This document shows positions 61,557-64,000 of a stretch of DNA of 64,000 nt, one piece after another. The position numbers and the translations under genes are program-made. A model generated the notes under the pieces. It saw only the letters and a program-made list of their open reading frames with translations. It ran no database searches and was not told the origin of the DNA. The first letter of the stretch is position 1. Each line of letters begins with the position of its first letter. Source of the stretch: JAABRB01 sp963735025 (GTDB taxonomy: Bacteria > Pseudomonadota > Gammaproteobacteria > Burkholderiales > SG8-39); assembly GCA_963735025.1 (NCBI GenBank), contig CAVTJG010000009.1, positions 1-64,000 on the forward strand. Reading direction: 5' to 3'.

Positions 61557-62357
61557 TCGAGGTGACCATCCGCGGAATCGGATTTTGCGCACCGGGCCTC
61601 GCCGACTGGCCCGCGGCGCGCGCCACGCTCGCGGAGTCCGCGCCCCACGCCGGCGGCAAATTCGAACCGCCCGACGCCGGACGTCTTGCCGAGCGCGGAA
61701 CGGCGTCGTGCCAGTCTATCGGTGCGTCTCGCCATCGCGGTGGCACAACAGGCAGTCGCCGACGCGGGGATCGATCCCACAACGCTGGCCAGCGTGTTCG
61801 TGTCGACCGACAGCGACGGCGACATCCTGCACCACATCTGCGAAGCACTCGCGAGCCCGCGTCCCGAGATCTCTCCGACGCGCTTTCACAACTCCGTGCA
61901 CAACGCCGCGAGCGGATACTGGACCATCGCGGTCCACAGCCATGCTCCCGCAAACATGGTGACAGGTACCGACGAAGTATTCGGATCCGGTCTGCTCGAG
62001 GCCGCGCTGCAGGCGAAGATCGAGACCCGCGACATCCTGCTCGTCGCATACGACGTGCCCATGCCGCCGCCACTCCTCGCCTTGCATCCGGTCGCCGCGG
62101 CGGGAGGCCTGGCGCTCGTCCTCGCGCCCGGCGCGACGTCGCCCGGCGTCGCGCGGTTACGGCTGGAAATCGCGCGCACCGAAATGGAGACGATCTCGAC
62201 GATGCCGGACCCGGGGATGGAGGCCTTGCGGCTCGCTAATCCAGTGGGGCGTGCGATCCCGCTACTCACCGCGATCGCGCGCCACGAGGCGCGCAGCGTC
62301 GTGCTCGGCCTGAGCGCGGAGAACGTGTTGCGCGTCCAGGTCGATGCCGCTCGATAG
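61553..62357 (+). CDS. Chain-length-factor-like ketosynthase partner (ApeC-like), one frameshift
   Basis: The start IEVTIRGIGFCAPGLADWPA is the ketosynthase N-terminal strand pattern. One base near 61690 breaks the frame; the corrected text continues LSVRLAIAVAQQAVADAGID, SVFVSTDSDGDILHHICEAL and RFHNSVHNAASGYWTIAVHS. The active-site Cys position is occupied by HNAASG, so it has no nucleophile. This fits the N-terminal-like ketosynthase domain family (pfam13723) that forms a heterodimer with ApeO. The corrected length is about 267 residues. It overlaps the ketosynthase stop and the next gene's start by 14 bp. Confidence 0.87.
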
Positions 62358-62784
62358 GAACGCGCTGGAACGCCTCGTGCCACACCGCGGCGCGATGTGC
62401 CTGCTCGACTCGGTCGCGCAATGGGACCACGCCCGGATCGAGTGCCGCGCAACGAGTCACCGCGATCCGGAGAATCCATTGCGGCTGCGTGGCCGTCTGC
62501 CGGCGGTCGTCGCGATCGAGTACGCCGCGCAGGCGATGGCGGTGCACGGCGGCCTGCGCGCACCACCCGACCAGGGTGCCGCACCCGGCTATCTGGTCGC
62601 CGTGCGCAACGCGCAGCTGCATGCCGCCAGACTGGACGATATCACTGCCGACCTCGAGATTTCCGCCACTTGCCTGGTCGCGGATCCTACCGGGCTCGCG
62701 TACGACTTCACCGTCAGTGCGGGCGGGCGACTCGTGGCCGAGGGTCGCGCCACGGTCGCACTGCGTGCCCGCGACGCGCGGTAA
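62344..62784 (+). CDS. Hotdog-fold dehydratase partner (ApeP-like)
   Basis: This 146-residue hotdog protein opens with RNALERLVPHRGAMCLLDSV, the pattern of ApeP-type subunits, in which PHRGAM carries the His. The central helix is VVAIEYAAQAMAVHGGLRAP and the rest is beta-sheet (GYLVAVRNAQLHAARLDDIT). It should dehydrate 3-hydroxyacyl-ACP intermediates with the short dehydratase at 56126-56440. The ATG at 62344 lies 14 bp inside the previous gene. It is the last plus-strand gene of the cluster; a ketoreductase and a second ketosynthase, which often follow in related clusters, are not found. Confidence 0.9.
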   Translation: MPLDRNALERLVPHRGAMCLLDSVAQWDHARIECRATSHRDPENPLRLRGRLPAVVAIEYAAQAMAVHGGLRAPPDQGAAPGYLVAVRNAQLHAARLDDITADLEISATCLVADPTGLAYDFTVSAGGRLVAEGRATVALRARDAR

Positions 62785-62810
62785 CGCAGCGCGGCGCGGC
62801 GCTCCGCACG

Positions 62811-63206
62811 CTACCGAATGCCCATCTGGACCTTGATCGCCCGATCGAGATTCTGAACCCAGCTGTTGTAGTTGCTGTGAATGTTCTTGCCGTCGTAGTT
62901 GAGGTTCTTGCTGTCCTTGTAGACGATGCTGTAGCGCTGCGCGCTGTAGGGGATGTTGACCTCCGCTACATGGTCGCGCAGGATCAGCGTTCCCTGCAGC
63001 AGGTACGGCTGCACTTCCCTGATCTGCCAGCCGAGCGTCGCCCCCGCCCGTTGGATCGCGAGCTTCACCTGATCAGCGGTCAGCTTCTGACCGCCGGCCG
63101 GCTCGACGACCGGTGCATCGACGATATCCATCACCGGCGCCGAGCGGCACCCGGCAAATCCCGCAACTGCGATTCCGATCAGCACTGTGCCAACGATTTT
63201 CCACAT
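62811..63206 (-). CDS. Conserved small lipoprotein of unknown function
   Basis: This 131-residue protein has a lipoprotein signal (MWKIVGTVLIGIAVAGFAGC, lipobox FAGC). The mature part (LTADQVKLAIQRAGATLGWQ, HVAEVNIPYSAQRYSIVYKD, YDGKNIHSNYNSWVQNLDRA) resembles small lipoproteins common in Betaproteobacteria, with no assigned role. The ATG at 63206 follows GGAAGGGGAAGA. It is convergent with the last aryl polyene gene (26 bp between stops), so it is probably not part of that operon, though an outer-membrane lipoprotein (ApeN) belongs to the E. coli cluster. Confidence 0.82.
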   Translation of the reverse strand: MWKIVGTVLIGIAVAGFAGCRSAPVMDIVDAPVVEPAGGQKLTADQVKLAIQRAGATLGWQIREVQPYLLQGTLILRDHVAEVNIPYSAQRYSIVYKDSKNLNYDGKNIHSNYNSWVQNLDRAIKVQMGIR

Positions 63207-63380
63207 GTTCTTCCCCTTCCGCTGAATGATGGACGGACGTCCTGCGTCGCACCCACGCCCGGGCTCCCGTCCAGCACCCTGGCGCACAATCGTATTGTCG
63301 CTCGCCGACCGCGAAAGTCCAAAGGCCGCATTGACTGCGGACCGCGGCGCGCGGCATGGCTGTATCGCGAAATTTTCGGC

Positions 63381-64000
63381 TCAGCCGAAGCCGAGCACGC
63401 GGTCGATGACGGATTGCGGATCGGCGGGAGGCGAATTTCCGCGCCAGGCAACGTGCTGATCCGGACGGACGAGTACGAGATCGCGCCCGTAGAGATCGCG
63501 GGCCTCGGATAACGACACGTCGACGACGTCGAGCAACGCGCCACGACGGCGCGCGGCGGCCTCGAATCCACTCGCATCACGATTCGCGCCACCCAGCCGT
63601 AATAGCGTGAGATCGCGCCCGAAGCGGTCGAAGATCGAGACCCCTTCGCTCACCCAGAGGTGCGGCGCGCGCGCGCCTGGTGTCGCGTGCGGCACATAGT
63701 GGTGCCAGTCGTCGGTCGGTGGCGGCGTGCCATCGTCGCACACGATCGGCGATCCGCCGTAGAAGACGCCGAAGTGGATTCCCGGAATGTCGAACTCCCG
63801 GTTGCAATGCTCGACGAGCTTTCTTCCCAGTGCTTCCCGACTGCGTGCGCCCTCCGGCGTCTCGTCCTCGAGATTCGCGGGAATCTCCATCCGACCGATC
63901 GAGTCGGCCATCGCACGCGCGAATCCCGTGTTGCGATGACCGATCGGCTTGCGCTCGACCTCGTACGTGCCGAGCAACGTGGGCCCACCCCAGCCCTGGC
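63381..64000 (-). CDS. FAD-dependent aromatic monooxygenase, C-terminal part (5' end outside window)
   Basis: The visible 206 residues are the C-terminal part of a PheA/TfdB/MhpA-type flavin hydroxylase. The text GWGGPTLLGTYEVERKPIGH and the following RNTGFARAMADSIGRMEI come from the FAD-domain end, and GARAPHLWVSEGVSIFDRFG plus the later DLYGRDLVLVRPDQHVAWRG from the thioredoxin-like C-terminal domain. Such enzymes hydroxylate phenols or aromatic acids using NAD(P)H and O2. The N-terminal FAD-binding part lies beyond position 64000. It stops 174 bp from the lipoprotein start. A role in making the aryl starter is conceivable but unsupported. Confidence 0.85.
   Translation of the reverse strand, partial: QGWGGPTLLGTYEVERKPIGHRNTGFARAMADSIGRMEIPANLEDETPEGARSREALGRKLVEHCNREFDIPGIHFGVFYGGSPIVCDDGTPPPTDDWHHYVPHATPGARAPHLWVSEGVSIFDRFGRDLTLLRLGGANRDASGFEAAARRRGALLDVVDVSLSEARDLYGRDLVLVRPDQHVAWRGNSPPADPQSVIDRVLGFG

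Noticed and set aside
1..64000. CRISPR arrays, tRNA, rRNA and insertion-sequence genes
   Set aside because: No regularly spaced repeats, cloverleaf-like sequences, ribosomal RNA motifs or transposase motifs were seen by eye on either strand. Small RNAs cannot be excluded.

Overview
This window is GC-rich, densely coded chromosomal DNA that looks betaproteobacterial. The strongest taxonomic clues are a Bug/TctC-type solute receptor (14891-15868), a leucine-type acyl-CoA degradation cluster, a LIV-type ABC importer sitting between two CoA ligases, a TfpX/TfpZ pilin-accessory protein and an aryl polyene (xanthomonadin-like) gene cluster. I cannot place it to genus. No rRNA, tRNA, CRISPR array, transposase or phage gene was seen.

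Layout. 1-2822 (minus): a broken outer-membrane efflux lipoprotein, an HlyD-type membrane fusion protein and a DUF3302 protein, forming an envelope export set. 2924-5670 (minus): aldose 1-epimerase and a GH15 glycosidase, overlapping by 4 bp. 5854-11530 (minus): an island of two CxAxR sulfatases flanking two damaged tandem copies of a secreted HAD phosphatase and a shrunken 3D-domain gene. 11758-14761 (minus): a tandem-GAF histidine kinase, a FixJ-type regulator and a receiver-like protein with no phosphoacceptor, divergent from the Bug receptor. 16028-16698: VapBC. 16859-18205: an orphan LIV-type binding protein. 18215-20411 (minus): UDP-glucuronate decarboxylase-like protein and a family 2 glycosyltransferase. 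20626-32077: branched-chain acyl-CoA degradation (3-methylcrotonyl-CoA carboxylase beta and alpha subunits, two acyl-CoA dehydrogenases, CoA transferase, hydratase, HMG-CoA lyase, an MFS carrier). 32208-35818: DUF1289, TfpX/TfpZ-like, MBL-fold hydrolase, methyltransferase, a second crotonase.

35945-37505 (minus) holds a tight three-gene operon: an apparently exported methyltransferase, a DsbB-like membrane protein whose CxxC pair is replaced by glycines, and a 51-residue DUF5993-like protein. 37542-47044 (minus) is an uptake and activation cluster: PaaK-like ligase, LivF, binding protein, LivM, LivH, LivG, long-chain acyl-CoA synthetase, 3-hydroxyacyl-CoA dehydrogenase. 47149-49074 encodes a transmembrane Ser/Thr kinase with a C-terminal BON domain.

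49081-62784 is the aryl polyene-type cluster: methyltransferases, polysaccharide deacetylase, glycosyltransferase, a flavin halogenase-like oxidoreductase, acyl carrier protein, COG4648 membrane protein, AMP ligase, two dehydratases, acyltransferase, LolA-like carrier, MMPL exporter, ketosynthase and chain-length-factor-like partner. A lipoprotein and the 3' part of a flavin monooxygenase close the window.

Many conserved genes are split by single-base frame changes (about 1-1.6 kb, 8-11.2 kb, and single sites near 25.1, 31.7, 40.8, 41.8, 42.1, 43.1, 51.8, 53.9, 59.1 and 61.7 kb). Both halves of each stay well conserved, so I suspect consensus or assembly error more than gene decay. Coordinates of those genes span the reconstructed reading.
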